64,000 nucleotides of DNA from UMGS1519 sp050951005 (GCA_050951005.1 JBMNIP010000002.1:701398-765397), one strand, 5' to 3'; positions 46,422-55,153 are shown, counted from the first letter of the stretch. The notes: generated by a model not told the origin, from the sequence alone. Numbers and translations: made by a program.

Positions 46422-48521
46422 TCATCCTCCCAATACTTCATCGAACGGCTTATCCCAACCCAACGCGGCACGTTTGGCGTCCATATCGGAGACGATGCGC
46501 CGTGCAAGCGCTTTGGGGTCGACATCAACGACCATGCGGCTGCCAAGGGTCTCCGCGGTTCCTTCCTTAAGGAACTCGATAACGTTCTCGGATCCGTAGA
46601 TGGGCGGCTCGATGCAGTGGTACGAGCTGACCCCCATCAGCCGGAACCCCAAGGCAGCGTCCACGCTCTTCTCGTTGGACCATTCCGGACTGGAGAAGGC
46701 AAAGGGCATGTCGCAGATGCGCACGCCGGCATCCTGGGCAAGCGCGCCGAAGATGGAAGAGGAGCGCGCATTGTCGATGCACTCCCCCACGTGCCAGACG
46801 GGCGGGACGTCGGCGGGCAGGAAGCCCTGCAGCCCCTGGCCGCACCGGGCGCGCGCGTCCGGCTTGCACAACCCCCTCTTCATCAGCGGGAACGACGCGC
46901 AGCCGTTCGTCAGAAGCAGCACGTTGTTTCTCAGCAGCTCTTCTGCAACGTCCACGATGCAGCGCTCGTAGGGCACCTTGGGGTTGTTGCAGCCGACAAG
47001 GTTCACGATCCCCCGGACCTTCCCCGACTTCAGCGCCTGGGTAATCGGAGCTAACCCGCCGAACCTGCGGCACACGTACTCCAGGGAGAACCCGACTTCG
47101 GCCTCGACCTCGTAGGGCGGAATGAACACGGGGATGCCCCGACGCACAGCGAAGCTTTCGATGCCGCGCGAGACGATTTTTTCGGCCAGCTGGCGGGTCT
47201 GCCCGATATTGGCGTGATGGTGATCGTACTCGTAGCGCTCGGCGCCTGGCAGGCGCGCATTGTCGCTCGTGGTGACGACGGTGGTCTTGAAGCAGCGGGC
47301 GACGTCCATGATGGCGGGGAAGACATCCTGGACGTCGGCGACCCACAGGTCCAGCGCACCGGTTGCCAGCACGAGCTCGGCGCTCACTGCGTTGGAAAGC
47401 GGGATCACGTGGTCGTAGCGGTACAGGGCCGACAGCCCCGAGCAGCAGATGCCGTAGAAGCGGATTCCCTTCGCCCCCGCCGCTTTCGCCCGCTTAACGA
47501 ACTCTTCGGACCGGCCGGCCGCGACAATCTGCGAGACCAGCGTGGGAAGATGCCCGTGCACCGCGATGTTGACGTAGCCTTCCCTCAGCGCGCCCAGGTT
47601 CACCTTCGAAGTCACGACATCGCCCACGCCGAACAGGGAGTCGGTGGCGATGCTGGCGCCCTGAACGCCCGTGAACGTGAACGCAAGGCCGCAACGCAGG
47701 AACTCCTGCATGACCGACCGCCAGTCACCGTCGGTGGCGCACCCGGTGCGATGCAGCGCGTCGAAGACCTCGTGGTAGGCGCTGATGGGAAGGATATCGA
47801 GGTCCCGCCAGACATCCCTGCGCTCCTTCGGAGCAAGAGCCTGGATGGAAGAGTAGGGTTGGTCGGGGTCAGTGCGCTGCAGGTCGTCCAGCAGGGCGTC
47901 GGCCAGGTCGCGCGCAATGTAGCGCAGCTGGCGATGCTCGGTGGGAATGCCGAACTTGCGGGCAGTGTCGATGACCTTCTGCCTGCCCAGTATGGGCAGG
48001 TCGAGTTTCCCGGTGGCCGCCCATTTCAGCGACAGGATGACCTCGCGCGCGTGCATGCCGTGCTGGGAGACGCCGGCCGCGGCGGCGCGCAGCAGGTTCC
48101 GGGCCACGATCAGATCGGCATCCGCACCGCACACCCCGCGCGGGGCCTTTGCGGTAATGCGGCACGGGCCCATGTTGCATATCTTGCAGCAGGTGCCCGT
48201 TAAGCCGAAGCTGCACTGGGGTTGCTGCGCGTCGAAGCGGTCGAATGCCGTGTCGATCCCCAGCTGCTGGGCATGGAGAATCATGTCGCGGGTTGCCGGA
48301 TCGGGAGTCTTTTCGATGACGTCCTGCTTGCTGGGAACCGTCTTTCGGTATGCACGCACCGCTTCGTTGTAATCCTTGACGAAGGCCCGGCGCGCCTCTT
48401 CGGGGTCGTCGGGCTGGTGCGCAGCCTGGTGGGTGACCACCGATACGCCATGCTCGTCGAATCCGATGAGATTGCGATGAGAATGAATGTGCTCTAAACC
48501 ATGTCCCTGCTCGGCACGCAT
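46422..48521 (-). CDS. cooS: Anaerobic carbon-monoxide dehydrogenase catalytic subunit
   Basis: About 699 residues. The D- and B-cluster cysteines are in 'PQCSFGLTGTCCKICNMGPCRI'. The Ni-Fe C-cluster region is recognised by 'NIAVHGHLP' (His), 'FYGICCSGL', 'NLVGCNN', 'LTNGCASFP' and 'WHVGECIDNAR'. The enzyme interconverts CO and CO2 with electrons for ferredoxin. The start follows GGGGAGGAAC seven codons into the longest frame. No cooF, cooC (Ni insertion) or ACS gene is in the window, so electron partner and maturation come from elsewhere. It leads a tight operon with an SsuABC-like importer. Confidence 0.96.
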   Translation of the reverse strand: MRAEQGHGLEHIHSHRNLIGFDEHGVSVVTHQAAHQPDDPEEARRAFVKDYNEAVRAYRKTVPSKQDVIEKTPDPATRDMILHAQQLGIDTAFDRFDAQQPQCSFGLTGTCCKICNMGPCRITAKAPRGVCGADADLIVARNLLRAAAAGVSQHGMHAREVILSLKWAATGKLDLPILGRQKVIDTARKFGIPTEHRQLRYIARDLADALLDDLQRTDPDQPYSSIQALAPKERRDVWRDLDILPISAYHEVFDALHRTGCATDGDWRSVMQEFLRCGLAFTFTGVQGASIATDSLFGVGDVVTSKVNLGALREGYVNIAVHGHLPTLVSQIVAAGRSEEFVKRAKAAGAKGIRFYGICCSGLSALYRYDHVIPLSNAVSAELVLATGALDLWVADVQDVFPAIMDVARCFKTTVVTTSDNARLPGAERYEYDHHHANIGQTRQLAEKIVSRGIESFAVRRGIPVFIPPYEVEAEVGFSLEYVCRRFGGLAPITQALKSGKVRGIVNLVGCNNPKVPYERCIVDVAEELLRNNVLLLTNGCASFPLMKRGLCKPDARARCGQGLQGFLPADVPPVWHVGECIDNARSSSIFGALAQDAGVRICDMPFAFSSPEWSNEKSVDAALGFRLMGVSSYHCIEPPIYGSENVIEFLKEGTAETLGSRMVVDVDPKALARRIVSDMDAKRAALGWDKPFDEVLGG

Positions 48522-48599
48522 GCGTTCCTCCCCTTCCGGCATTGGCGGACTTTCGCAATGCCCTGGTTCCTATTGGCGTGATTGCAATGCGCGTATAAT

Positions 48600-48620
48600 A
48601 TCCTACTTGTTAAGTAGGAT
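48600..48620. promoter_or_regulatory. Inverted repeat upstream of cooS
   Basis: Perfect 9-bp arms ATCCTACTT/AAGTAGGAT around GTT, about 80-100 bases before the cooS start. It overlaps a TATAAT on the plus strand. Good candidate operator, perhaps for the TetR at 48847. Confidence 0.6.
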
Positions 48621-48725
48621 TAAAGGGGTTGGCTTATCCGAATATTCGATGGCTAGCTATTTGCGCAGATCATTGGCTGTTTCCGGAAAAATAAAGGTGT
48701 GATTTTTTCAGAAGGAGCTTTAGGC

Positions 48726-48850
48726 ATGAAGGCCATTCGAGTTGAAGAAATGGAGCACCTTTTCAAGCTGAGGAATGCGTCGAAGGTGCAACACAGGCAA
48801 ATGGGAAATCATTCTTTCCCATCGAGGCCCCATGACGGGCGAGCCGTTAT
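48726..48850 (+). pseudogene. Integrase N-terminal remnant upstream of tetR
   Basis: A strong ribosome site (AGAAGGAG) precedes an ATG at 48726 that leads nowhere. In another frame from 48775 the text M-R-R-R-C-N-T-G-K-W-E-I-I-L-S-H lines up with M-R-R-R-R-N-T-D-Q-W-E-C-S-L-S-H of the integrase at 55415, about 15 of 25 positions being equal through 'TGE'. The rest is gone. A scar of a related mobile element. Confidence 0.5.
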
Positions 48851-49389
48851 GCCAGCATGCTTGTTGCGAGGTGCGAGAGGTATGCAGCCATTTCTCGGTC
48901 GCTCTCCGGGCATCCAGCTTCGAGCCAGTGGATCAGCGCGCCGTACATGGCCGCGGGAAGGGAGTAGATGTCGTAATGGCGAATCGAGTTCGCCGGCATG
49001 TCCCCGATAGACTCCGCTGCGAAATCCGCCATGAGCTGCAGCAGGGAGGGAGAGAATCCGCTGCGGTGGAGGGAGAGGATCTCGCGGCGCTTCAGGCGAT
49101 AGTGGTGAATAAACGCTTCCAAGACATCAGTGCTGAGCTGGGATTTATCAATCTGGTCGTTCTTGAGGCCGACGTCTTCCAGAATCTGGTTTCGCACGCC
49201 GGCAAGCAGGGAGACCATGATGTCCTCGATGGAATCGTAGTTGCGATAGTAGGTAGCTCGCGCCACGCCGGCTTTTCTCACAATGTCCGTCACAGTGATG
49301 GACGAGTAGTTTTTCGTCTGCAGCAGCTCCATGAGGGAGTCCTCGATGGCTGCCCGGGCCCGCGCGTTGGCTTCTTTTCTCCTGTCCAT
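48847..49389 (-). CDS. TetR-family regulator
   Basis: 180 residues. 'RARAAIEDSLMELLQTKNYSSITVTDIVRKAGVARATYYRNYDSIEDI' is a complete TetR helix-turn-helix; the C-terminal domain resembles the TetR_C of DhaS/YbiH-type regulators. Start after GGAGGAAGGC. It is divergent from the unrecognised gene at 49551 and follows the cooS promoter region, so it could control either side. Confidence 0.9.
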   Translation of the reverse strand: MDRRKEANARARAAIEDSLMELLQTKNYSSITVTDIVRKAGVARATYYRNYDSIEDIMVSLLAGVRNQILEDVGLKNDQIDKSQLSTDVLEAFIHHYRLKRREILSLHRSGFSPSLLQLMADFAAESIGDMPANSIRHYDIYSLPAAMYGALIHWLEAGCPESDREMAAYLSHLATSMLA

Positions 49390-49458
49390 GCCTTCCTCCG
49401 TCATCGGGGATCTCACGCCGAGCGGAGACACATCGGGAAATTTTGTCTCACGTCGGGA

Positions 49459-49491
49459 TATTGATGATACACATTGTCTCATATCATAATC
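49459..49491 (+). promoter_or_regulatory. Promoter and dyad for the gene at 49551
   Basis: TTGATG, 17 bases, TCATAAT; a partly symmetrical element TGAT-N5-ACA-T-TGT-N5-ATCA lies between the two hexamers, where a TetR dimer would block transcription. Confidence 0.45.
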
Positions 49492-49550
49492 AAGTTGCCT
49501 GGTTTCGGGGGACGCTTCTGACAGCCCCCTCTCGCGAAAGGAGAACGGCA

Positions 49551-50345
49551 ATGGCAGATTTGAAGATCAAGGTCATCATCGACGGCGTGGAGTTCACCGA
49601 ATGGCAGCTGGATCGATACGAGTACGAGCGCACGCTGCACTGCCTGCACGAATTCAAGTACCTGGGAGCGGACGTGATTTACGAAGGCCGTTCCCTGAGC
49701 CATGAGGACATCAACTGGCTGGAGCCGGCAGATGCGAAGAAGGCCCTGGTAGACCTGAAGGTGGGGCTGGGCCCGGACAAGGTCAATCAGATCATGAAGC
49801 CGGTCTCTGACGATGCCGAGCTGCGCTGGAAGGCTTACAACGAAGAGCCCATAGCCAGCCAGGGTTACCAGTTCGGAACCACCGAGATGGAAGTCAGCGG
49901 CATCGACATGACCAAAGTTGCCGGCGGGCTGGGGCACCTCGGCGACAAGGACGAGCACTTCCCCTTCGAGATATTCCCGGAGCATTACGGCGTGGAAGGC
50001 GAAGTGGAGACCGGGCAGGCGATCTTCGAGGCCTTCGGCATGTTCGGCGAGCCGGTCCATACCTACGGGGTCGGCAGCACGAAGGAGATTCCGGCGGACT
50101 TCCCCTTCCAGCGCGACCCTGCGTACCCAGGAGTCATGTTCGGAGAACTGGGCCTGAAAAGCGACGGCACCAACATCCATGTGGGCGCGATCCACGAGAT
50201 ATGCCCGCTGCCGGGCGGCGTGAAGACCAAGTCCACGTTCTTCTGCCCGAAGAACGCACCGGCAGCCATTCCGGAAGGCCACAAGCTCCATTTCGCCCTG
50301 GAGATGCGCGGCAACTTCCGCAGCATCTACGAGGCGCAGCAATAG
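49551..50345 (+). CDS. Unrecognised protein, TetR-regulated
   Basis: 264 residues, no signal peptide, no membrane helix. The first 40 residues form beta strands ('LKIKVIIDGVEFTEWQLDRYEYERTLH'); the middle has 'GYQFGTTEMEVSGIDMTKVAGGLGHLG'. The C-terminal 100 residues look like a lipocalin or jelly-roll barrel ('PGVMFGELGLKSDGTNIHVGAIHEICPLPGG', 'HKLHFALEMRGNF'). Composition is acidic. I do not recognise the family. Being alone and divergent from tetR it may bind or transform the regulator's ligand. Confidence 0.8.
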   Translation: MADLKIKVIIDGVEFTEWQLDRYEYERTLHCLHEFKYLGADVIYEGRSLSHEDINWLEPADAKKALVDLKVGLGPDKVNQIMKPVSDDAELRWKAYNEEPIASQGYQFGTTEMEVSGIDMTKVAGGLGHLGDKDEHFPFEIFPEHYGVEGEVETGQAIFEAFGMFGEPVHTYGVGSTKEIPADFPFQRDPAYPGVMFGELGLKSDGTNIHVGAIHEICPLPGGVKTKSTFFCPKNAPAAIPEGHKLHFALEMRGNFRSIYEAQQ

Positions 50346-50600
50346 AGCGGGCATGACGACGCGCGCCGCCGGAACGTCAACAAGCGGGAGGTGGTACTGC
50401 GGAGCAGCTGCCACCTCTTCGAGCTGCTTGAAGCGGTTGAACGCACCGATACGTTTACGTAGCTGCGGCTTTTGCCAAAGGAATGGGAGGCCTGACGGGA
50501 ACGCCTCGCAGGCAAGGATGCTGGCTGTACCGACCGTCTCGGCGTTGAACGACGTCTTCCACTGCCCATGCTCGGTTTGCGTTTCTAGCCGGATTCAGGC
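50346..50600. other. Intergenic, possible decayed coding DNA
   Basis: A plus-strand stretch reads 'EVVLRSSCHLFELLEAVERTDTFT' before a TAG, then continues as protein-like text ('RLLPKEWEA') interrupted by stops. It could be a degraded gene; nothing identifiable. Confidence 0.3.
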
Positions 50601-52496
50601 TTATTCCGCGACCCGCCCTCCCATAATAGGGATGGCCTTCATGATGTTGCGCCGGCTGAGCGTTCCGACGAACTTTCCGTCCCGCATCACCGGCATCTTC
50701 TTGATGCGCCGTTCGGAAAGCTCCTTGAACGCGCGCTCTGCATCATCATCGGCATTCACGCTTATCACCTTCTTGGTGGCAAGCTCGAGAGCCGGCTTGT
50801 CCACGATTGCATCCAACCGGTCTTGCAGGCTCTCGGAATCCAGCAGAACGTGATAGCTTGCCCCGTTCAAGCGGGCGTTCTTGTGCTGCGCCAGGTTCTT
50901 GAGGATATCGCCATCGGAGATGAATCCGGCCACAGCACCTGCGCCGTCAACGATCGGAAGACCGCTTGTTTCCGTATCCCGCATGATGGCGATGGCATCG
51001 AGGACGGTCGATTCGATGCCCAACGTATTCGGTGATGTGTTCATGAGGTCGCCAACCTGCCAAGGGCGGTCGATGCCGGGCAGACCTTGCGCCTTTTCGC
51101 CCGATGCCGTTTCGTCTGCGCGCTTGTCACGCACGAATATCACGATAACCAGCATGATCGCCACCGTAAGCGCGATGATGCCCAGAAAGGCAATGTGGCA
51201 CCCCGCAAACGTCTGCTGGGTCTCTGACGCACTGGTGGGAACGAGAAGGTACCACAACGCCGTCAGGCTTACCACGAACGCAGTGCCGAACGAGCTCCCC
51301 ACCTGCTCGAACGTGGAAATGATCGCATTGCCGTGAGGCACCTTGCTGTTGGGAAGCGAATTGATTCCCCAGGTGTTGATCGGAGTGATGAGGAACTGCA
51401 GGCCACAGCAGGCGATTGTATACACGATGCCCACCATGAGGTTCGAGGTGTCCTGCGTGAAGCCGAAATATCCAAACGCCCCGATGACCAGGATCAATGA
51501 TCCCACCACGGCGATGGTGCGGATTCCATGGCGGTCGAACAGCCACCCGGCTATCAGCCCGCAGATGGCGCCGCATGAGGCGCCGGGCAGCATCAGCAGG
51601 CCCGAAACCGTGGCGCTGTCGCCGAGCGCGTTCTGAATGAAGAGCGGCAGGAGCACGCTCGACCCCACCAGCGTCGCCTCCATCAGCGCGATGACAATGA
51701 CAGCGATGCGGAAGCTCCTGTTGGCAAGCACCCTCACGTTCAAGACCGGCTCCTCAAGACCGACTTGACGCCGAGCGAATAGCGCCAGCAGGACAGCTCC
51801 TGCAATCATGAGCGTCACGGGAATCGCCGGATTGTCGCTGGTCGTGAACGTGGACAGGCCGTAGAGCAAACCTATCATGCCCAAAGCCATCAATACGACC
51901 GACAACAAGTCGAAGCTTGTAGGCTCGAAGCCCTCGAAATTCTTCAGCAACAAAGTGCTTGCAATGACAATCAACAACGAGATGCAGGCTACCAGGACGA
52001 ACAGGGCGCGCCATCCGATGCTGTCGACCAGCACTCCGGAGATCGATGGGCCCACCGCAGGCGCGAAGCTGACAATGAGACCGATAAGCCCCATGGCGCT
52101 TCCGCGATTCTCACGCGGGAAGATCATGAGAGTCAGCGCGAACACCGTCGGCATCATAACTCCGGTGGCAGCTGCTTGGCAGATTCGACCGAGGAACAGG
52201 AAGGCGAAGGAGGGTGCAAGCGCGCAAACGACCGATCCCAAGGTGAACAGGCCAATGCTGCCGATGAACAGACGCCGGGTGGAAAAACGTCCCAGGAGAA
52301 ATGCGTTGAGGGGGATGATGACCGCCTCGACCAATGAATATCCGCTTGTCAGCCACTGCACCGTAGTGGCGCTCACGTTCATGTCGCCCATGATGGTTGG
52401 AAGCGCCGGCGTCAGCAGCGTCTGATTAAGCACTGCAATGAATGCGCCGACGATGAGCACTATGACCATGGTCTTCTTCTCTTTGGTCAGACCCAT
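50601..52496 (-). CDS. EmrB/QacA-type MFS drug exporter fused to a CBS-domain pair
   Basis: 631 residues. About 500 residues are a 14-helix DHA2 exporter ('NQTLLTPALPTIMGDMNVS', antiporter motif near 'GPSISGVLVD'). After a short linker come two CBS domains ('VGDLMNTSPNTLGIESTVLDAI', 'GLPIVDGAGAVAGFISDGDIL'; 'VISVNADDDAERAFKELSERRI', 'MPVMRDGKFVGTLSRRNIM'). CBS pairs bind adenine nucleotides and usually gate enzymes or channels; on a drug exporter they are unusual. The ATG overlaps the stop of a 40-codon leader frame (TAATG) that contains a terminator. Confidence 0.9.
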   Translation of the reverse strand: MGLTKEKKTMVIVLIVGAFIAVLNQTLLTPALPTIMGDMNVSATTVQWLTSGYSLVEAVIIPLNAFLLGRFSTRRLFIGSIGLFTLGSVVCALAPSFAFLFLGRICQAAATGVMMPTVFALTLMIFPRENRGSAMGLIGLIVSFAPAVGPSISGVLVDSIGWRALFVLVACISLLIVIASTLLLKNFEGFEPTSFDLLSVVLMALGMIGLLYGLSTFTTSDNPAIPVTLMIAGAVLLALFARRQVGLEEPVLNVRVLANRSFRIAVIVIALMEATLVGSSVLLPLFIQNALGDSATVSGLLMLPGASCGAICGLIAGWLFDRHGIRTIAVVGSLILVIGAFGYFGFTQDTSNLMVGIVYTIACCGLQFLITPINTWGINSLPNSKVPHGNAIISTFEQVGSSFGTAFVVSLTALWYLLVPTSASETQQTFAGCHIAFLGIIALTVAIMLVIVIFVRDKRADETASGEKAQGLPGIDRPWQVGDLMNTSPNTLGIESTVLDAIAIMRDTETSGLPIVDGAGAVAGFISDGDILKNLAQHKNARLNGASYHVLLDSESLQDRLDAIVDKPALELATKKVISVNADDDAERAFKELSERRIKKMPVMRDGKFVGTLSRRNIMKAIPIMGGRVAE

Positions 52497-52618
52497 TATT
52501 CCTTCTCCCTTTCGTAGGCAGGCGGGCACGACATGCTTGATCGAGAGCGAAATCCCGAAAAACAAAAAAGCCGGATAAGGTTCAGGCGTTTCAGCCCGTG
52601 CCTTATCCGGCTCATCAT
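52496..52618 (-). CDS. Leader peptide of the exporter gene
   Basis: 40 codons beginning Met-Met-Ser-Arg-Ile-Arg, rich in Arg, Leu and Phe, ending ...Y-E-R-E-K-E. Its TAA overlaps the exporter ATG. GGAG directly precedes the first ATG and is 3 nt from the second. Codons 3-6 form the 5' arm and codons 14-17 the 3' arm of the intrinsic terminator at 52569-52612. This is the layout of translation-controlled attenuators of antibiotic-resistance genes, where a slowed ribosome on the leader frees the downstream gene. No other function is apparent. Confidence 0.6.
   Translation of the reverse strand: MMSRIRHGLKRLNLIRLFCFSGFRSRSSMSCPPAYEREKE
52569..52612 (-). terminator. Intrinsic terminator inside the exporter leader (attenuator)
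   Basis: 12-bp perfect arms AGCCGGATAAGG/CCTTATCCGGCT with a 20-base loop, followed on the minus strand by TTTTTGTTTTT. No gene lies upstream on this strand that it could end, and it is 70 bases before the exporter start. Confidence 0.85.
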
Positions 52619-52656
52619 CTCCAGCGTATGATTTGCCCTCCGTGCAAGCAAAGGAA

Positions 52657-52685
52657 TTTTTACTTCAGCTTGCTCCCGTTGTCAA
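52657..52685 (-). promoter_or_regulatory. Promoter of the leader/exporter unit
   Basis: TTGACA, 17 bases, TAAAAA on the minus strand; transcription would begin near 52650, about 30 bases before the leader ATG. Confidence 0.5.
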
Positions 52686-52689
52686 GGAG

Positions 52690-53029
52690 AAAGGCTGAAT
52701 CGTGGCTTCACGTCACTTGCCCTGCATGGCTAAGTGATGGGCACGAGGTTTTGGGAAGAGCTTCAGAAACCTACGCTATATCGGTCTCACGCTTCGAAGC
52801 GAAAACCTTATCGAGCAGTGCATCAATCATCTGCCGACTTGCATGCGCCACGCCGTGTCCGCCGTCCGCGGCCGCAAACACTGCGACGAGGTGAACGCCG
52901 GCATCTAGCCGCGGCCTCAGGGACCAGACCGGTTCTGAACACCGAGTTCAAGCGCGCAAGGGCCCACAACGCCTTGCAGTACAATTCACATATGTCGCAA
53001 TTACTGTTTCCGCGCGTGGAAGGTGCCTG
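52690..53029. other. Intergenic region, no gene recognised
   Basis: Divergent space between the exporter leader and the DUF262 gene. Only short frames with no similarity are open. A ribosome site GGAAGGTGCCTG lies at its right end. Confidence 0.5.
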
Positions 53030-54763
53030 ATGTCAAAACTGAACATAGACCAGAAGTCGATCGGAGAGCTCCTCTCCGACAAGAAGGCCGATTTCCTCAT
53101 CCCCGATTACCAGAGGCCATACGCATGGGGAGCCGACGAGTGCGAGACGCTCTGGGACGACCTCTTTGCGTTCGCCTTCCCCGGCGACAATTATGAGAAC
53201 TTCGACGAGAACGACGAGTACTTCCTCGGCCCGATTGTCACTTTCAAGAACGAAGCCGGCAGGCAGGAGATAATCGACGGCCAGCAAAGGCTCACGACGA
53301 TAATGCTCCTGCTGCGCGCGTTTTATGACAAGTTCGGAAAGATGAAGGACGGCAACTCGAAGAGGATGCACGAGAACATCTCCAAGTGCGTTTGGAAGAC
53401 CAACGAGTTCGGCGATGCCGACATGAGCCGCCTCAAGATCGACTCGGAAGTGGCATCCGACGACGACAAGGAGGAGTTCCTGGGAATCCTACGCACAGGA
53501 ACGGTCGAAGACGGGTGGAAGAGCGTCTACGCCAAGAACTTCCAATACTTCCAGAAGAGTATCGACAAGCTCCTGAACGAATATCCGAGCTACATCGCGT
53601 ACTTCGCGGCGCGTATCCTCAACAACGTCATCCTGCTCCCCATAGAAGCCGAGTCGCAGAACACCGCGCTGCGGATCTTCTCAACCCTCAATGACAGGGG
53701 CCTCCCGCTTTCAGACGCCGACATATTCAAGAGCCAGTTCTACAAGTACTTCTCCGACCTTGGCAGGAAGGACGAGTTCGTCAAGCGCTGGAAAGCCCTT
53801 GAAGAGGGCGCGAACTCCATCTTCAAGCCCCTGCGGGGCACCCCGATGGACGAACTCTTCACCCGCTACATGTACTATCGCCGTGCAAAGCTCGGGATAA
53901 GGGACACAACCACTCAGAGTCTGCGGGACTTCTTCAGCCGCGACGCTTACGCGATGCTGAAGAGCGAGGAGACGCTCACCGATCTCGAGAGCCTTCTCGG
54001 GTTCTGGAAGAAGGTGGACGGCCAGTACGACTTCCCCGACAGGGTCCTTCGCAGGCTCTTCGTCCTCGGTTACGCCCCGAACGGCATGTGGACGTACTTG
54101 CTCAGCGTCTGGTTCCTGGCGAACAGAGACGCTTGCGGAGAGCTCGACGACGGGGAGCTCTACCGGTTCCTCAACCTGATCACCGCTTTCATCTACGCCT
54201 ACGCCATCGAGCGGCCCGGCGTTAACGCGCTTCGCACCCCGGTTTACCCGGAGATGATCAACATCGTGGAGCACCAGCCGGTCTCGTTCTCCGGCCACCG
54301 CTTCGAGCGTGCAGACATCACGGAGAGGTTCCGGTCGTACGTCTTCACCAACGGTCGGCCTGTGACGAAATCGATACTCGCCTGGTGGGCGTTCAACGAT
54401 CCGAGTCAGCCCCTGCTTGACAACGACACCACGCTCGAAATCGAGCACATCTACGCCCGCAAGAGGAACGAGGTCGAGCCGCTCGAAAGGCGCTCCAACC
54501 TCGAGGCGCTCGGCAACAAGGCTATTCTCGAGAAGCGCGTGAACATCCGTGCAGCGGACTACCGCTTTGCCGATAAAAAGAAGTACTACGAGGGCTTCAC
54601 CGATAGTAACGGGAAAGAACGTAGCGGTACTTCCGTCATCGAGCTCAAGAGGCTCTCTCGTTCTATGGAGGATTTCACCGAGAGGGACATCGAGGAGAGA
54701 ACTTCGAGGATCATCGATTCGTTCGTCGGCTACCTTGGCAACAACGGCCTGCTTCTGGACTAG
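53030..54763 (+). CDS. DUF262/DUF1524 (GmrSD-like) protein
   Basis: 577 residues. N-terminal DUF262: 'FLIPDYQRPYAWGADECETLWDDL' and 'EIIDGQQRLTTIMLLLRAF', the NTP-sensing DGQQR domain. C-terminal DUF1524 with the His-Me nuclease-like 'LEIEHIYARKRNEVEPLERRSNLEALGNKAIL'. Such single-chain proteins are type IV restriction enzymes (GmrSD) that cut modified phage DNA, or nickases in phosphorothioate and BREX-like systems. No modification gene is adjacent. It stands just outside the att site of the integrated element. Confidence 0.9.
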   Translation: MSKLNIDQKSIGELLSDKKADFLIPDYQRPYAWGADECETLWDDLFAFAFPGDNYENFDENDEYFLGPIVTFKNEAGRQEIIDGQQRLTTIMLLLRAFYDKFGKMKDGNSKRMHENISKCVWKTNEFGDADMSRLKIDSEVASDDDKEEFLGILRTGTVEDGWKSVYAKNFQYFQKSIDKLLNEYPSYIAYFAARILNNVILLPIEAESQNTALRIFSTLNDRGLPLSDADIFKSQFYKYFSDLGRKDEFVKRWKALEEGANSIFKPLRGTPMDELFTRYMYYRRAKLGIRDTTTQSLRDFFSRDAYAMLKSEETLTDLESLLGFWKKVDGQYDFPDRVLRRLFVLGYAPNGMWTYLLSVWFLANRDACGELDDGELYRFLNLITAFIYAYAIERPGVNALRTPVYPEMINIVEHQPVSFSGHRFERADITERFRSYVFTNGRPVTKSILAWWAFNDPSQPLLDNDTTLEIEHIYARKRNEVEPLERRSNLEALGNKAILEKRVNIRAADYRFADKKKYYEGFTDSNGKERSGTSVIELKRLSRSMEDFTERDIEERTSRIIDSFVGYLGNNGLLLD

Positions 54764-54932
54764 CTATCTTTGCAATTATCCCGAACTAGCTAACGCCGAG
54801 GAGCAACCATCTCTGAAATCGAGGTCACAGAACACGCTATGCGTCACGTTCGAAATTCAATTTGGGCACATACCCATATTGGTGGCCATTGAAGCTGTGC
54901 CGCCTCGGGGCTTCATGTCCCAACATGGAAAG

Positions 54933-54958
54933 AGCGGCGGTCCTGCCTAACCGCCGCT
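54933..54958. terminator. Hairpin, probable terminator
   Basis: 9-bp arms AGCGGCGGT/ACCGCCGCT followed by TCGTCTTG, 170 bases after the DUF262 gene. Confidence 0.55.
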
Positions 54959-55120
54959 TCGTCTTGTTGAAACCTATCAGGGCATTTATTCCATCTTGGC
55001 TCTTCGGAATCCGCCCCGACTCTCACGCAGGCGTAGCCGGTGAAGATGGTCTGGGACACCGCGATTCCGGCGATGAACCAAATTCGACTCAAAATCGTAT
55101 TTCCAGGCCCATAAACAAAA
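54959..55120. other. Chromosomal flank of the att site
   Basis: No gene is seen. A minus-strand text 'FIAGIAVSQTIFTGYACVRVGAD' is suggestive of an old membrane-protein fragment but is not identifiable. Confidence 0.3.
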
Positions 55121-55153
55121 AGCAGATCAGAGAAAATAAGTCTCTGATCTGCT
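55121..55153 (-). terminator. Intrinsic terminator downstream of the tRNA remnant
   Basis: 13-bp arms AGCAGATCAGAGA/TCTCTGATCTGCT followed on the minus strand by TTTTTGTTTAT; the native terminator of the tRNA gene whose 3' end remains at 55162. Confidence 0.85.

Noticed and set aside
47214..48203. 329-codon plus-strand frame
   Set aside because: Antisense of cooS, which has all expected cluster ligands.
48699..49010. 103-codon plus-strand frame with a strong ribosome site
   Set aside because: Beyond the first codons it is antisense to tetR; treated as the leftover start of an integrase-related gene.
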